From Prochlorococcus sp. AG-670-M15 (GTDB taxonomy: Bacteria > Cyanobacteriota > Cyanobacteriia > PCC-6307 > Cyanobiaceae), in the NCBI GenBank assembly GCA_003211415.1, contig QCSV01000007.1, positions 1 through 41,578 of the forward strand: DNA of 41,578 nt, given 5' to 3'. How positions within the stretch are numbered: position 1 is the first letter of the stretch; every line of letters starts with the position of its first letter. Below the pieces are notes generated by a model. That model did not search any database and had not been told where the DNA came from. It worked only from the letters and a program-made list of their open reading frames with translations. The translations under genes were made by a program, and so were the position numbers. Below are positions 7,025 to 17,792 of the stretch, piece after piece.

Positions 7025-8920
7025 TCATTCCACAGTCACACTCTTAGCTAAATTTCTTGGTTGATCTACGTCAAGTCCCCTATGAGACGCTATATGGTAA
7101 CTCAATAATTGTAAAGGCAAGATATTAAGTAAAGGTGAAATCCATTCATTAGAGGAAGGAACTTTCATTAAATAATCAAAGATTTCAGTTCCATTACATT
7201 CAGGAGCAATCCCAATCAAATATGAATCTCTAGCTTTTGCTTCTTGAGCATTACTGATAACTTTATCAAAAACCTCACCAGGGGAGGCAATTGAAATTAC
7301 AGGCACTTTTTTATCTAATAAAGCTATTGGACCATGTTTCATTTCACCAGCAGGATATCCAGCTGCATGTATATAACTAATTTCTTTAAGTTTTAACGCG
7401 CCTTCAAGAGCAATTGGATAATTTATTCCTCTTCCTAAAAAAATAACATCTTTAATATTAAAAAAGTCATGTGCTAGCTTTTCTGAAGATTTATTATGTT
7501 TGTCTAGGAGATCTTCCAGTAATGGCGGAAGTTTTATGAGTGCGTTTATTAATTTACCTATTTCATCAGGACTTTGATTGCCTTTAATTTGAGCAAATTT
7601 TATGGCTAATCCATAAAAAGAAAGTAATTGAGCTAAAAAAGTCTTTGTTGCCGCAACCCCAACTTCTATTCCTGCACATATATCAATTATATTTGAGACC
7701 TGCCTTCCTATGGAACTCTCTTTTCTATTGGTAATCGCAATAAGATTGGGTTGAAACTTTTTATCTTTAATTGAAGAACGTCTTTTAATTTCCATATCGA
7801 TAGCCGCAATTGTATCAGCAGTTTCTCCAGATTGAGTGACTCCAATAGTTAATGTATTTGGCAATAGAGGAGGTGGTGAATATCGAAATTCGCTTGCATA
7901 AAAGACATTTGTAGGGATTCCTGAAAATTGTTCTAATAAAAAACTGCCCACCATTGCAGCATGTTTACTTGTACCACAAGCAATAATTTCAATTCTTTCT
8001 ATTGATTCAAAAAACTCTGTATCAAATGGATAGCTGATTTGATATTGACCATTATCTAAGTTCTTAATTAAATAATTCTCCAACCAGTTTTTTGCAGTCT
8101 GCGGCTGATCATATATCTCTTTTAACATGTAATGTTTGAAATTCTTTTTATCCATTATTTGCTCTGAGACTTTTAAAGAAACTGGATTTCGATATTGTCT
8201 CTCGTTGCTTGAGTCATATATTTCAATTCCAAGCGGAGTCAACAAAGCTATTTCTTCATCCTCCATAGGCAGAATGATATTGGTAAAGTTTGCAATGGCT
8301 GGAGTATCACTAGCACAAATAAATTCTCCTTCGCCCAAACCAATAATCAAGGGCGCTTGTCTTCTTGCAACTACCAAAGAGGTTGGAGCACCAGACCATA
8401 AAACTGCTAAAGCATAAGATCCTTCTAAATCAGATATTACGTTTCTCACAGCAACTAATAATGTTGAACCATTATTCTCAAGATTAAGTTTACTTAATGT
8501 ATTTAATTCTCTTTGAATTAGATGGGGAATTACTTCGGTATCTGTATCAGAATTAAAAATAATGCCCTCTCCCTCTAATTTATTTTTTAAATCTTGGAAA
8601 TTTTCAATAATACCATTTTGAACAACTGCTATTTTTCCTGAACTATCTGTATGAGGATGTGCGTTTTTCACCTCAGGCTTTCCATGAGTCGCCCATCTGG
8701 TATGACCTATACCCACAGTTCCTGGAATATTATGATCATTAAGATTACTTATTAAATTCTTGAGTTTTCCTTTTGCTTTATTACAAGAAATAACATTTGT
8801 TTCGGAATTTATTATTGCAATACCTGCAGAATCATAACCTCGGTATTCAAGTTTTTCCAAACCATTAATTAATAATGGTAAAGCTTTTTTGTACCCAGTA
8901 ACAGCAACTATTCCACACAT
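7025..8920 (-). CDS. glmS: Glutamine--fructose-6-phosphate aminotransferase (isomerizing)
   Basis: Makes glucosamine-6-phosphate from fructose-6-phosphate and glutamine, the first step to UDP-GlcNAc for peptidoglycan and lipopolysaccharide. After removal of Met1, Cys2 (MCGIVAV) is the glutaminase nucleophile; EYRGYDSAGIA and GIGHTRWATHG are typical of the N-terminal amidotransferase domain. Two SIS domains follow in the second half (ACGTSKHAA, then TQSGETADTIAA; later FLGRGINYPIALEGALKLKE), and the protein ends in the conserved PRNLAKSVTVE. 631 aa is slightly longer than E. coli GlmS. Downstream of psaC on the same strand with an 80-base gap. No glmS ribozyme fits in that gap. Confidence 0.97.
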   Translation of the reverse strand: MCGIVAVTGYKKALPLLINGLEKLEYRGYDSAGIAIINSETNVISCNKAKGKLKNLISNLNDHNIPGTVGIGHTRWATHGKPEVKNAHPHTDSSGKIAVVQNGIIENFQDLKNKLEGEGIIFNSDTDTEVIPHLIQRELNTLSKLNLENNGSTLLVAVRNVISDLEGSYALAVLWSGAPTSLVVARRQAPLIIGLGEGEFICASDTPAIANFTNIILPMEDEEIALLTPLGIEIYDSSNERQYRNPVSLKVSEQIMDKKNFKHYMLKEIYDQPQTAKNWLENYLIKNLDNGQYQISYPFDTEFFESIERIEIIACGTSKHAAMVGSFLLEQFSGIPTNVFYASEFRYSPPPLLPNTLTIGVTQSGETADTIAAIDMEIKRRSSIKDKKFQPNLIAITNRKESSIGRQVSNIIDICAGIEVGVAATKTFLAQLLSFYGLAIKFAQIKGNQSPDEIGKLINALIKLPPLLEDLLDKHNKSSEKLAHDFFNIKDVIFLGRGINYPIALEGALKLKEISYIHAAGYPAGEMKHGPIALLDKKVPVISIASPGEVFDKVISNAQEAKARDSYLIGIAPECNGTEIFDYLMKVPSSNEWISPLLNILPLQLLSYHIASHRGLDVDQPRNLAKSVTVE

Positions 8921-8936
8921 ACGAATTTTTTTTTCA

Positions 8937-8942
8937 ATTATA
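8937..8942 (-). promoter_or_regulatory. Putative -10 element of glmS
   Basis: A consensus TATAAT on the minus strand, 17-22 bases before the glmS start codon, implying a leader of only about 10 nt. It lies inside a short palindrome (TTTCAAT ATA ATTGAAA). No good -35 hexamer is seen, which is common for cyanobacterial promoters. Prediction only. Confidence 0.35.
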
Positions 8943-9000
8943 TTGAAATAAAATGCGTATTTATTAAAACATGGACTCTCTTAAAACTGCACTATAAAAA

Positions 9001-9288
<288 letters not shown>

Positions 9289-9379
9289 TTACAAAGAAAT
9301 TAAAAAAATTAAGATATGCTTCACTCTTGTTAACTCTAGGGCATAAAATCATATAGATAATTAGTAATTTCCATAAACT

Positions 9380-9619
9380 ATGTCACAAGAAATCCTCGAA
9401 AAAGTCTGTTCTATTGTTTCAGAACAATTAAGCGTTGAATCAGGAGAAGTAAAATCAGATTCAAATTTCCAAAATGATCTAGGTGCAGATTCTCTAGATA
9501 CTGTTGAGCTCGTGATGGCTTTAGAAGAAGCATTTGACATTGAAATTCCTGATGAAGCAGCTGAAGGAATCGCAACTGTTGGCGATGCAGTAAAATTCAT
9601 CGAAGAAAAAAAAGGTTAA
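9380..9619 (+). CDS. acpP: Acyl carrier protein
   Basis: Carries growing acyl chains in type II fatty-acid synthesis as thioesters of its phosphopantetheine arm. The 79-aa acidic product has the attachment motif [16 protein letters not shown], with Ser38 as the phosphopantetheine site, and the expected four-helix pattern. Followed by fabF after only 7 bases, so they are almost certainly one transcript, an arrangement widely conserved in bacteria. Diverges from psaC. Confidence 0.98.
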   Translation: MSQEILEKVCSIVSEQLSVESGEVKSDSNFQNDLGADSLDTVELVMALEEAFDIEIPDEAAEGIATVGDAVKFIEEKKG

Positions 9620-9626
9620 TTAAAGA

Positions 9627-10871
9627 ATGCCAAATTTCCATCGAGTAGTTATTACTGGTATCGGAGCAGTAACTCCAATTGGTAATAACATTGATGAGTA
9701 TTTAGTCGGTCTGCAAACAGGTACTAATGGAGTCTCAGATATTACTCTCTTTGATCCTGAACAACATCCCTGCAAATTTGCTGCAGAAGTAAAAAATCTT
9801 CAATCAGAAAATTTTATTGAAGCTAAAGAATCCAAAAGATGGGATCGTTTTTCCCAGTTTGGAGTAATTGCTGCAAAGCAAGCATTTAATGATTCTGGCC
9901 TTGAAATTTCTGAAGCTAATGCATCAAGAATTGGAGTGATTATTGGTTCTGGTGTTGGAGGCTTACTAACTATGGAAAGTCAAGCTCAAATATTGAGTCA
10001 TAAAGGACCTAAAAGAGTAAGTCCATTTACAGTCCCAATGATGATTCCAAATATGGCCACTGGATTGGCTGCAATCGCTCTGGGTGCAAAAGGACCAAGT
10101 TCTTCTGTTTCCACAGCTTGCGCTGCCGGTTCAAATGCAATTGGTGATTCTTTTAGATTACTTCAACTTGGAAAAGCAGATGCAATGATCTGTGGGGGAG
10201 CAGAAGCAAGTATTACGCCTCTCGGAGTAGCTGGTTTTGCAAGTGCCAAAGCTCTTTCGTCGAGAAATGAAAGCCCTCAAACTGCTAGCAGACCTTTTGA
10301 TGCAGAAAGAGATGGATTTGTTATTGGCGAGGGATCTGGAATTCTTGTTTTAGAAACTTTAGAAAATGCAAAAAAAAGAAATGCGAGAATTTATGCAGAA
10401 ATAGTTGGATATGGAACAACATGTGATGCTCATCATATTACTGCTCCATCTCCAGGCGGGGTTGGAGGCGCCGAAGCTATCAAATTAGCAATTGAAGACG
10501 CTGGTCTTAGCCTTGAAAAAGTTGATTACATAAACGCTCATGGAACAAGTACATCAGCTAATGATAAAAATGAAACTTCTGCAATTAAATCTATTTTTAG
10601 AGACAGATCTTACCTCATTCCTGTAAGCTCTACTAAGTCGATGACTGGTCATCTCCTAGGAGGCTCAGGAGGTATAGAAGCTGTAGCTTGTATACTTTCT
10701 TTGACACATAATTTTATCCCTCCTACAATTAACTACGTCAATCCAGATCCTGAATGTGATCTTGATTATGTACCAAATAATGCAAGAGAAGCTCAAGTAG
10801 GAGTTGCTCTTTCTAATTCTTTTGGCTTTGGTGGTCACAATGTATGTCTTGCTTTCAGCAAAATGAATTGA
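9627..10871 (+). CDS. fabF: 3-oxoacyl-ACP synthase II (KAS II)
   Basis: Condenses malonyl-ACP with acyl-ACP to elongate fatty acids. The 414-aa thiolase-fold enzyme has the Cys-His-His triad of KAS I/II: Cys165 in STACAAGSN, His304 in NAHGTST and His341 in [11 protein letters not shown], plus K336 in [10 protein letters not shown]-terminal [15 protein letters not shown] and C-terminal NSFGFGGHN are typical. Separated from acpP by 7 bases and from tktA by 43 bases; all three could share a transcript. Two His rather than His-Asn distinguish it from FabH. Confidence 0.98.
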   Translation: MPNFHRVVITGIGAVTPIGNNIDEYLVGLQTGTNGVSDITLFDPEQHPCKFAAEVKNLQSENFIEAKESKRWDRFSQFGVIAAKQAFNDSGLEISEANASRIGVIIGSGVGGLLTMESQAQILSHKGPKRVSPFTVPMMIPNMATGLAAIALGAKGPSSSVSTACAAGSNAIGDSFRLLQLGKADAMICGGAEASITPLGVAGFASAKALSSRNESPQTASRPFDAERDGFVIGEGSGILVLETLENAKKRNARIYAEIVGYGTTCDAHHITAPSPGGVGGAEAIKLAIEDAGLSLEKVDYINAHGTSTSANDKNETSAIKSIFRDRSYLIPVSSTKSMTGHLLGGSGGIEAVACILSLTHNFIPPTINYVNPDPECDLDYVPNNAREAQVGVALSNSFGFGGHNVCLAFSKMN

Positions 10872-10914
10872 AGACAACCAATGCTGTATTTCCAACTTAA
10901 CTTATTTTAAAACA

Positions 10915-12921
10915 ATGGTCGCTGCATCTGTTTCATTAGAATCACTTTGTGTAAATAGTATAAGAATGCTTGCTGTAGATGCAGTAAATAAATCTAATAG
11001 TGGTCATCCTGGATTGCCAATGGGATGTGCTCCTATGGGTTATGCATTATGGCAAAACATACTTAATCACAACCCAAATAACCCAAAATGGTTTAATAGA
11101 GACCGTTTTGTATTATCTGCTGGTCATGGCTGTATGCTGTTATATTCCTTGCTTCATTTGACAGGATATAAATCGGTTTCCATAGAAGATATTAAAGAAT
11201 TTAGGCAATGGGGATCAAAAACTCCTGGACATCCAGAAACATTCGAAACTGAAGGTGTTGAAGTTACAGCTGGGCCTCTTGGAGCCGGAATATCAAATGC
11301 AGTTGGTTTAGCAATAGCTGAAACTCACTTAGCAGCTAAATTCAATAAACCTGATTGCAATATCGTTGATCACTATACTTACGTAATAATGGGTGATGGT
11401 TGCAATCAAGAAGGTATTGCTTCAGAGGCCTGCTCATTAGCTGGTCATCTTAAGCTTGGAAAATTAATTGCACTATATGACGATAATCAAATTACAATTG
11501 ATGGGCGAACCGACGTTTCTTTCACCGAAGATGTTTTAAAAAGATACGAAGCTTACGGATGGCATGTACAACATGTTGAAGATGGGAATCATGATGTCAA
11601 AGGAATTACTGAAGCTATCGAAAAAGCAAAATTAATTACAGATAAGCCTTCGATTATAAAAATTTCTACAACCATAGGTTATGGCTCGCCCAATAAATCA
11701 GATACTGCTGGAATTCATGGTGCAGCTGTTGGAGAAGAAGAAGCTGCATTAACTAGAGAGTTTCTAAATTGGGAATATCCTCCATTTGAAATACCAGATG
11801 AAGTATATGCGCATTTTAGAAAATCAATAAATAAAGGTGAAAATTTAGAGAAAGAATGGGATTCTAAATTTGAAGAATATCAAAAAAAATATCCATCTGA
11901 AGGAGTTGAGTTAAAGAGAATGCTAAAAGGCAAATTACCTGATAATTGGGACTCAGATCTCCCCTCTTATACGCCTGATGATAAAGGTTTAGCCACTAGA
12001 AAGCATTCACAAATATGCTTAGGTGCTTTAGGACCTAACCTACCTGAATTAATTGGTGGATCTGCGGATTTAACTCACTCTAATTACACAGATATCAAGG
12101 GAGAAACTGGATCATTCCAGCCTAATAGTCCTGAAAAAAGATATTTACATTTTGGTGTACGAGAGCATGCCATGGCTGCTGTACTTAATGGCATTGCTTA
12201 TCACAATAGTGGCCTTATTCCTTATGGTGGAACTTTCCTTGTATTCGCTGATTATATGAGAGGTTCAATGAGGCTTTCAGCACTCAGCGAATTAGGAGTG
12301 ATCTATGTATTAACCCATGATTCAATTGGTGTAGGAGAAGATGGCCCAACTCATCAACCTATTGAAACTATCCCTTCTCTTCGTGCCATGCCTAACATGC
12401 TAGTTTTCAGACCAGGAGATGGGAATGAAACCAGTGGAGCTTATAAGCTTGCTATTCAAAATCGAAAAAGACCTTCTGCCCTTTGTTTAAGTAGACAAGG
12501 TATGCCAAATCAAGAAAATACTTCGATCGACAAAGTTGCTCTTGGAGGATATATAGTTTCCGATTGCGAGGGGACACCAGATCTAATATTTATTGGTACT
12601 GGAAGCGAACTGAATCTTTGCATTGAAGCAAGTAAGGAAATTTCAAGCTTAGGTAAAAAAATTAGAGTTGTTTCTATGCCTTGTGTAGAACTTTTTGAAG
12701 AGCAAGAAGAATCTTACAAAGAAAGTGTTTTACCTAGTAGTGTGAAAAAGAGAGTTGTAGTTGAAGCTGCCCATTCATTTGGTTGGCATAAATATACAGG
12801 TTTTGATGGAATTTGTATTACTATGGACAGATTTGGTGCGTCAGCTCCAGGTGGAGAATGTATGAAAAATTTTGGATTTACTGTCGAAAACGTAGTTAAT
12901 AAGACAAAGGAAATTCTATAA
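10915..12921 (+). CDS. tktA: Transketolase
   Basis: Thiamine-diphosphate enzyme moving two-carbon units between sugar phosphates in the Calvin cycle and the pentose phosphate pathway. The 668-aa length is standard. Seen: the [10 protein letters not shown] motif with His31, the ThDP/Mg-binding motif starting GDG at 160-162 and ending at N191 ([10 protein letters not shown]), and in the second domain FGVREHAM with the glutamate that activates the cofactor, and GEDGPTHQP. Starts at ATG 10915. Convergent with thiC, 14 bases away, so a consumer of thiamine diphosphate sits next to the gene for its pyrimidine moiety. Confidence 0.98.
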   Translation: MVAASVSLESLCVNSIRMLAVDAVNKSNSGHPGLPMGCAPMGYALWQNILNHNPNNPKWFNRDRFVLSAGHGCMLLYSLLHLTGYKSVSIEDIKEFRQWGSKTPGHPETFETEGVEVTAGPLGAGISNAVGLAIAETHLAAKFNKPDCNIVDHYTYVIMGDGCNQEGIASEACSLAGHLKLGKLIALYDDNQITIDGRTDVSFTEDVLKRYEAYGWHVQHVEDGNHDVKGITEAIEKAKLITDKPSIIKISTTIGYGSPNKSDTAGIHGAAVGEEEAALTREFLNWEYPPFEIPDEVYAHFRKSINKGENLEKEWDSKFEEYQKKYPSEGVELKRMLKGKLPDNWDSDLPSYTPDDKGLATRKHSQICLGALGPNLPELIGGSADLTHSNYTDIKGETGSFQPNSPEKRYLHFGVREHAMAAVLNGIAYHNSGLIPYGGTFLVFADYMRGSMRLSALSELGVIYVLTHDSIGVGEDGPTHQPIETIPSLRAMPNMLVFRPGDGNETSGAYKLAIQNRKRPSALCLSRQGMPNQENTSIDKVALGGYIVSDCEGTPDLIFIGTGSELNLCIEASKEISSLGKKIRVVSMPCVELFEEQEESYKESVLPSSVKKRVVVEAAHSFGWHKYTGFDGICITMDRFGASAPGGECMKNFGFTVENVVNKTKEIL

Positions 12922-12935
12922 CTAATAATTGATAA

Positions 12936-14309
12936 CTACACTGAAGAAGTATTACATTCATCAAGCTTATTTTTTAACTGATCAAGAGATTCATCAGAAA
13001 TTTTTGAATTCATTGGACAATGTTTAGGGCCACACATTGAACAAAACTCGGCCTTTTTAAAGATTTCTTCAGGCAATGTCTCATCATGGTATTGCTTCGC
13101 CCTTTCGGGGTCTAATGAAAGTTCGAATTGTTTATTCCAATCAAAGTTATACCTTGCATGACTAAGTTCATCATCGCGATCACGAGCTCCAGCTCTATGT
13201 CTTGCTATATCAGCAGCATGAGCAGCTATTTTATAAGCAATTAAGCCTTCTCTTACATCTTCTGCATTTGGTAGGCCTAGATGTTCTTTTGGCGTGACAT
13301 AACATAACATAGAAGTCCCATACCACCCTGCCATCGCAGCCCCAATAGCACTTGATATATGGTCATAACCAGGAGATATATCTGTCACTAATGGACCAAG
13401 TACATAAAATGGGGCTTCTGAACATTCTTCCATTTGCTTTCTCACATTAAACTCAATTTGATCCATAGGTACATGACCAGGACCCTCAACCATTACTTGA
13501 ACATTATGTTCCCATGCTCTTCGAGTAAGTTCTCCTAAGGTCTTCAATTCAGCTAGCTGAGCATCATCAGAAGCATCATGCAAGCATCCAGGCCTTAATG
13601 AATCTCCTAGAGAAAAAGTACAATCATATTTCTTAAAAATCTCACAAATGTCATCAAACCTTGTATAGAGAGGGTTTTGTTTAAAATGATGTAACATCCA
13701 TTGTGCTAAAATACCTCCCCCCCTACTGACAATTCCAGTAATTCTTCCTTTGACCTTCGGCAAATGCTCTATCAATAGACCAGCATGAATAGTTTGATAA
13801 TCTACGCCCTGCTGACAATGTTTATCAATTATATGAAGAAAATCGTCTTCAGTCAGTCTATCTATTGAACCATGAACACTTTCTAATGCTTGATACACAG
13901 GTACTGTTCCAATGGGAACAGGGGACTCATGAATAATTGCTTGCCGCACTTCATCTAAATTTACTCCCCCTGTAGAAAGATCCATAACCGTATCAGCCCC
14001 ATATTTAACTGCCAATTTTAGCTTCTCTACTTCTTCATTGATATCACTTGCATTAGGGGAAGCACCAATATTGGCATTAACTTTGCATCTAGAAGCAATA
14101 CCTATAGACATTGGCTCAAGATTCAAATGATTAATATTAGCTGGAATAATTAATCTTCCTCTTGCTACTTCTTCCATTATTAAAGAAGAAGGAAGATTCT
14201 CTTTTTTAGCAACAAAATCCATTTCTTCAGTGATATATCCCTTTCTCGCAAAGTTCATCTGAGTTACATTGTCTTTTCCAAGGCGAGGCTTAATCCACGA
14301 ACTTCTCAT
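12936..14309 (-). CDS. thiC: Phosphomethylpyrimidine synthase ThiC
   Basis: Radical SAM enzyme that rearranges aminoimidazole ribotide to hydroxymethylpyrimidine phosphate, the pyrimidine half of thiamine. The 457-aa protein is the short form without the N-terminal extension of enterobacterial ThiC. The Fe-S ligands are in the C-terminal [11 protein letters not shown] (C423, C426, C431, CxxCxxxxC). Conserved blocks include [14 protein letters not shown], and EGPGHVP. Its leader contains a TPP riboswitch at 14355-14440, so end-product repression by thiamine diphosphate is expected. Convergent with tktA. Confidence 0.98.
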   Translation of the reverse strand: MRSSWIKPRLGKDNVTQMNFARKGYITEEMDFVAKKENLPSSLIMEEVARGRLIIPANINHLNLEPMSIGIASRCKVNANIGASPNASDINEEVEKLKLAVKYGADTVMDLSTGGVNLDEVRQAIIHESPVPIGTVPVYQALESVHGSIDRLTEDDFLHIIDKHCQQGVDYQTIHAGLLIEHLPKVKGRITGIVSRGGGILAQWMLHHFKQNPLYTRFDDICEIFKKYDCTFSLGDSLRPGCLHDASDDAQLAELKTLGELTRRAWEHNVQVMVEGPGHVPMDQIEFNVRKQMEECSEAPFYVLGPLVTDISPGYDHISSAIGAAMAGWYGTSMLCYVTPKEHLGLPNAEDVREGLIAYKIAAHAADIARHRAGARDRDDELSHARYNFDWNKQFELSLDPERAKQYHDETLPEEIFKKAEFCSMCGPKHCPMNSKISDESLDQLKNKLDECNTSSV

Positions 14310-14354
14310 AATTTACAAATTTTTTAAAGTGTTATTACTAAAGTTTGATCAAAT

Positions 14355-14440
14355 CTCCACTTCCCTGCATCAAGATTAATGATTCAGGTTCAAAGGGTAT
14401 GATCTCAGCTAAGTTAAAATTCCTAGCACCCCTAGCATTT
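14355..14440 (-). promoter_or_regulatory. TPP riboswitch (THI element) of thiC
   Basis: Read on the minus strand, the element has the conserved blocks of the thiamine pyrophosphate aptamer in order: CTAGGGGTGC, CTGAGATCATACCC, TGAACCTGA, then a small ATCA/TGAT hairpin and GATGCAGGGAAGTGG. GGGT pairs with ACCC (P2) and GCTA with TAGC (P3), giving the usual three-way junction. It ends 45 bases before the thiC ATG. The region after the aptamer is AT-rich, with no strong terminator hairpin or Shine-Dalgarno that I can see, so the switching mechanism is unclear. Edges are approximate. Confidence 0.92.
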
Positions 14441-14506
14441 ATCTTATTAATAGCTCTTTTCTAAAAAATAGTCATCTCATATTGCGTAAAAATAAATAAA
14501 ATGATT

Positions 14507-14722
14507 TTATTTAACTTTTTGAAAAGACTTTATCTTTTTTAAAATATTTTGCCTATCTAATTGTCTACTTATACCCCTCTCAAAAATAATTACAATACCC
14601 ATTAAGCCAATAGGTAAGTAAAAAATCTTCCTAGAATTGTCTCTAAATATCAATCCAATAGTAGATATTAGGATCATTAAAGGAGCTACAAAAGATAAAA
14701 TAAATCTTTTATTAATTTTCAT
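14507..14722 (-). CDS. Small two-helix membrane protein (DUF3188-like)
   Basis: Unknown function, 71 aa. Two hydrophobic helices (about residues 8-25 and 33-48) are joined by a charged turn containing RDNSRK, followed by a basic amphipathic tail, so it should sit in the membrane. It resembles the small cyanobacterial family I remember as DUF3188; this is recognition, not a search. Its ATG overlaps the TGA of the M20 amidohydrolase gene (ATGA), indicating translational coupling in the ruvB run. Ends about 70 bases from the TPP element that belongs to the next gene. Confidence 0.75.
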   Translation of the reverse strand: MKINKRFILSFVAPLMILISTIGLIFRDNSRKIFYLPIGLMGIVIIFERGISRQLDRQNILKKIKSFQKVK

Positions 14723-15903
14723 TTAGCAATCGTATTAAATTTTTCATTATTTAATTTTACTATGGATTCTATTATCACTTTAATTCCAATAGCAATAGCT
14801 CTTTCATCTGGATCAAATTTAGAACTATGAAGAGGAGCACATCCATTTGAACTAGAAACGCCAAGCCTAAACATAGCTCCAGGAATCTCTTTTAAGAATT
14901 CAGCGAAATCCTCAGCTCCTAATGATGGTTTTTGTAATTCAATAACATTTTCTTGACCCAAAAGCTTAATTCCCGAATCTCTAAGGACTCTATTAATTTC
15001 AGAATTATTATTAACTGCCGGAGTGATTTCTCTAAATATTACTTTTGCTTCAGCTCCGCAACTGTTCGCTAAATAAGTAATATTTTCATTGAGCCAATTA
15101 CCAATATTTTTAAATAGTTTACGGTTAGTACATCTAACTGTACCAATTAAATTAACCTTCTCTGCAAGAACATTGAATGCATTGCCACCATTTATTTTAC
15201 CAAAAGTTATTACTACAGGATCTAAAGGATCTAACTTCCGCGTTATTGATTCTTGAATTCCCGAGATAACTTTAGAGGCCGCCCAAATAGCATCAACTCC
15301 TTCATGAGGCCGAGCACCATGCCCTGATTTTCCTTTAATTTCTATCATAAGTTCTCCCGCAGCTGCAGTTAAACTCCCTTCTTTAATGCCAATAGTCCCG
15401 ACTGATAAATCGGGGTAGACATGAACTCCCAAAATATGGGTTAAACCATTAATTGCACCATCCTTAATCATCCATCTAGCTCCGCTTGCAATTTCTTCAG
15501 CTGGCTGAAAAATTATCCGAATCCCACAATTTAGTTTTAAATCCTTAATAATTTTTGCCACACCCAATCCAATCGATATATGTAAATCGTGGCCACAGGC
15601 ATGCATAACACCATCTACTTTGGAAGAAAAACTTAATCCAGTTTCCTCAAATATTGGTAAAGCATCCATATCTACTCTTAAACCTATAATGCCTTTATCT
15701 AAGGGGCCAAAATCAGCCATAACTCCTGTCCTGCCAATAGATTCTGTAACATTCCAACCAATGCTTTTTAAAAAACCACTTATCAAGATCGCTGTTTGAT
15801 TTTCAAGTCCACTTAATTCAGGATGTGCATGAATATGTCTTCTTAAGTAAATTAATTCATCATTAAACGAATCAAGTTTTTTATATAACTGATCTCTATT
15901 CAT
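14719..15903 (-). CDS. M20-family metallo-amidohydrolase (N-acyl-amino-acid hydrolase type)
   Basis: Zinc-dependent hydrolase of the M20 peptidase family, of the IAA-amino-acid/N-acyl-amino-acid amidohydrolase branch. The 394-aa product shows RRHIHAHPELS (21-31), the metal-binding HACGHD (101-106, with C103 and H105), PAEE (134-137) and H161, and a lid/dimerisation domain with GHGARPHEG near residue 195. The natural substrate cannot be deduced. It follows the TPR gene by 3 bases and overlaps the next small membrane-protein gene by 4, as part of the ruvB run. No signal peptide, so cytosolic. Confidence 0.92.
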   Translation of the reverse strand: MNRDQLYKKLDSFNDELIYLRRHIHAHPELSGLENQTAILISGFLKSIGWNVTESIGRTGVMADFGPLDKGIIGLRVDMDALPIFEETGLSFSSKVDGVMHACGHDLHISIGLGVAKIIKDLKLNCGIRIIFQPAEEIASGARWMIKDGAINGLTHILGVHVYPDLSVGTIGIKEGSLTAAAGELMIEIKGKSGHGARPHEGVDAIWAASKVISGIQESITRKLDPLDPVVITFGKINGGNAFNVLAEKVNLIGTVRCTNRKLFKNIGNWLNENITYLANSCGAEAKVIFREITPAVNNNSEINRVLRDSGIKLLGQENVIELQKPSLGAEDFAEFLKEIPGAMFRLGVSSSNGCAPLHSSKFDPDERAIAIGIKVIIESIVKLNNEKFNTIAK

Positions 15904-15906
15904 TAC

Positions 15907-16695
15907 TTATTTTAAATCGATAAAGTTCATTAAATCTCTAATTGGTTGTGGAGGCCATCTTCTTATTTTTTTCAACCATTCTTCATCACTATATCTAGGA
16001 TCTAATTCAGTTACCGCTATCCAATTACTCTCTGCTTTCCCAGATTCACCCTTGGACCAATTCAAAGCTGTTAAAGCTGCCCTAGCATCTGCGAAAGTTG
16101 GATAACGTCTTATTAATTTTTTTAATTCTTTTTCAGATTCATCAATGTTCCCCAATTGGAAATCTGCTAACGCCATACTCGACCTAGCCATTGCAAATCC
16201 AGGATTATATAAAGCAGCTTTTGAAAATAAATCTCTTGCTTTTTCCCAATGTGATGTAGATCCCTCTACATTAGCCAAATTATATAATGCAGAGAAATTT
16301 TCACTATCTTGCGAAATAACGAACATATAATCTTTTTTCGCTTGCGACCATAGACCCAATGCTTCCTCTGCTATCCCTCTGTTAATATAAGGATCTATTT
16401 CACTAGGATTCAGACTTATAGCCTTGTTTTGGTCATCTATTGATCCCTCTACATCTCCTATAACAAGTCTTACATTTCCTCTATTACTCAAAGCTGCGGC
16501 ATCATCAGGAAAAGAATCGAGATATTGATTCCATTCTTGTAAAGCAAGATTAAATTTTCCGCCTGAACTAAGATCTAATGCATTTTTAAACAAATCCTCT
16601 CTCAAGGATAATGAATAGCATGGTGCAATAATGAAAATATTCAAAAAAACAAAAATTAATAAAAAACAAACCTTAACTGTTTTAAAAGTTATCAT
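15907..16695 (-). CDS. Secreted TPR-repeat protein
   Basis: 262 aa. Residues 1-28 form a signal peptide or membrane anchor ([21 protein letters not shown]); a Cys at 26 is not in a clear lipobox. About five tetratricopeptide repeats follow between residues 35 and 235 (for example [18 protein letters not shown] and [18 protein letters not shown]). The C-terminus has [15 protein letters not shown] proteins scaffold protein complexes; in cyanobacteria several assist photosystem assembly, but nothing here fixes a partner. The start overlaps the 3' end of ruvB by 14 bases and the M20 gene follows 3 bases later, so co-transcription is likely. Confidence 0.88.
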   Translation of the reverse strand: MITFKTVKVCFLLIFVFLNIFIIAPCYSLSLREDLFKNALDLSSGGKFNLALQEWNQYLDSFPDDAAALSNRGNVRLVIGDVEGSIDDQNKAISLNPSEIDPYINRGIAEEALGLWSQAKKDYMFVISQDSENFSALYNLANVEGSTSHWEKARDLFSKAALYNPGFAMARSSMALADFQLGNIDESEKELKKLIRRYPTFADARAALTALNWSKGESGKAESNWIAVTELDPRYSDEEWLKKIRRWPPQPIRDLMNFIDLK

Positions 16696-17740
16696 TTTTA
16701 GAATTAATGTACTTTTTACCTAAAGCAGTAAGCAATCTTCCTCGAGGGGTTCTCGTTAGAAAACCAATTTTGATTAAATATGGCTCAACTACAAATTCTA
16801 ACATTGAGGAATCATCACCTAAACCAGCTGCAATTGAGTCAAGGCCAGTTGGAATATTATTGTTTTGGTTAAGAAAAGATAAATAATTTCTATCTAAAGA
16901 ATCTAATCCTTTTTCATCTATTTGGTAAGAATTTAAAGCTTTTTTTATTAAATTTATTGAGATCGTATTAGTTTTATTAACTACTTGAGCATAATCTCTA
17001 ACTCGTCTTAATAGTCTTAAAGCAATTCTTGGAGTTCCTCGAGATATCTTTGCTAAATCATAAGATGCTTCATCATCTAAATTGAGGTTTATTAATCGGG
17101 AGTAATTAACAATTATTTGTTTTAATTCATCATATGTGTAAAATTCAATTTTCAAAGATATACCAAATCTATCTCTAAGAGGTGCACTTATTGAGGCTAG
17201 TTTGGTTGTCGCACCAATCAAAGTAAACTTAGGAAGATTAATTGTTCTGCAACGGGCTCCTCTATTAGCTCCAATAGTTAAGTCAAGTCTAAAATCTTCC
17301 ATTGCAGAATATAACAACTCTTCAGTTAACCTATTTAAGCGATGTATCTCATCGATAAATAAAACTTCACCATCTTTTAACCCAAGAAGTAAACCTACAA
17401 TATCTCTAGGTCTTTCAATTGCTGGCGCAGTCGCTAACCTACATTTTGTATTCAATTCATTGGCTATCAAATAAGCAAGAGTAGTCTTACCTAAACCAGG
17501 CTGTCCATGTAAAAGAGTATGCTCTAAAGGTTCTTTTCTAAAAATTGAAGCATCTATAGCTATTCTTAAGGAAGATTTAAGTTGTTCTTGGCCAATAAAT
17601 TCTTTTAAAGTAAGAGGTCGCGCTAAGTTCAGATTTTTATTTTTCTTTTCTTCTGGAATGCTTTTTGAATCAACTAGCCTAAGATCTTTTTTACGAAGAG
17701 AAAATTCATTATCGTCTATATTGGAAGAAATTATTGCCAT
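16682..17740 (-). CDS. ruvB: Holliday junction branch migration helicase RuvB
   Basis: Hexameric AAA+ motor that, with RuvA, drives branch migration of Holliday junctions. The 352-aa protein has Walker A GQPGLGKT (79-86), Walker B DEIH (130-133), sensor 1 in [11 protein letters not shown], the arginine finger in APLRDRFGI, and the C-terminal winged helix with [10 protein letters not shown]. The N-terminal 35 residues are a charged extension compared with E. coli RuvB. First gene of a four-gene minus-strand run; diverges from smpB across 52 bases. Confidence 0.98.
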   Translation of the reverse strand: MAIISSNIDDNEFSLRKKDLRLVDSKSIPEEKKNKNLNLARPLTLKEFIGQEQLKSSLRIAIDASIFRKEPLEHTLLHGQPGLGKTTLAYLIANELNTKCRLATAPAIERPRDIVGLLLGLKDGEVLFIDEIHRLNRLTEELLYSAMEDFRLDLTIGANRGARCRTINLPKFTLIGATTKLASISAPLRDRFGISLKIEFYTYDELKQIIVNYSRLINLNLDDEASYDLAKISRGTPRIALRLLRRVRDYAQVVNKTNTISINLIKKALNSYQIDEKGLDSLDRNYLSFLNQNNNIPTGLDSIAAGLGDDSSMLEFVVEPYLIKIGFLTRTPRGRLLTALGKKYINSKNDNF

Positions 17741-17792
17741 AATGAAAGGTTAATTGCAATTGTTCTGAGTAGAAAGATTTTTTACAACTAAA

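Noticed and set aside
8929..8950. Palindrome beside a T-run read as a terminator
   Set aside because: On the minus strand, where psaC ends upstream, the stem is followed by A not T, and it encloses a TATAAT; a promoter is the better reading.
8921..9000. Possible glmS ribozyme before glmS
   Set aside because: The gap is 80 bases, AT-rich and without the ribozyme core; only a -10-like palindrome is present.
14399..14464. Plus-strand 21-codon ORF reading as a small hydrophobic peptide (MISAKLKFLAPLAF...)
   Set aside because: It lies exactly antisense to the conserved blocks of the TPP riboswitch of thiC, which explains the sequence.
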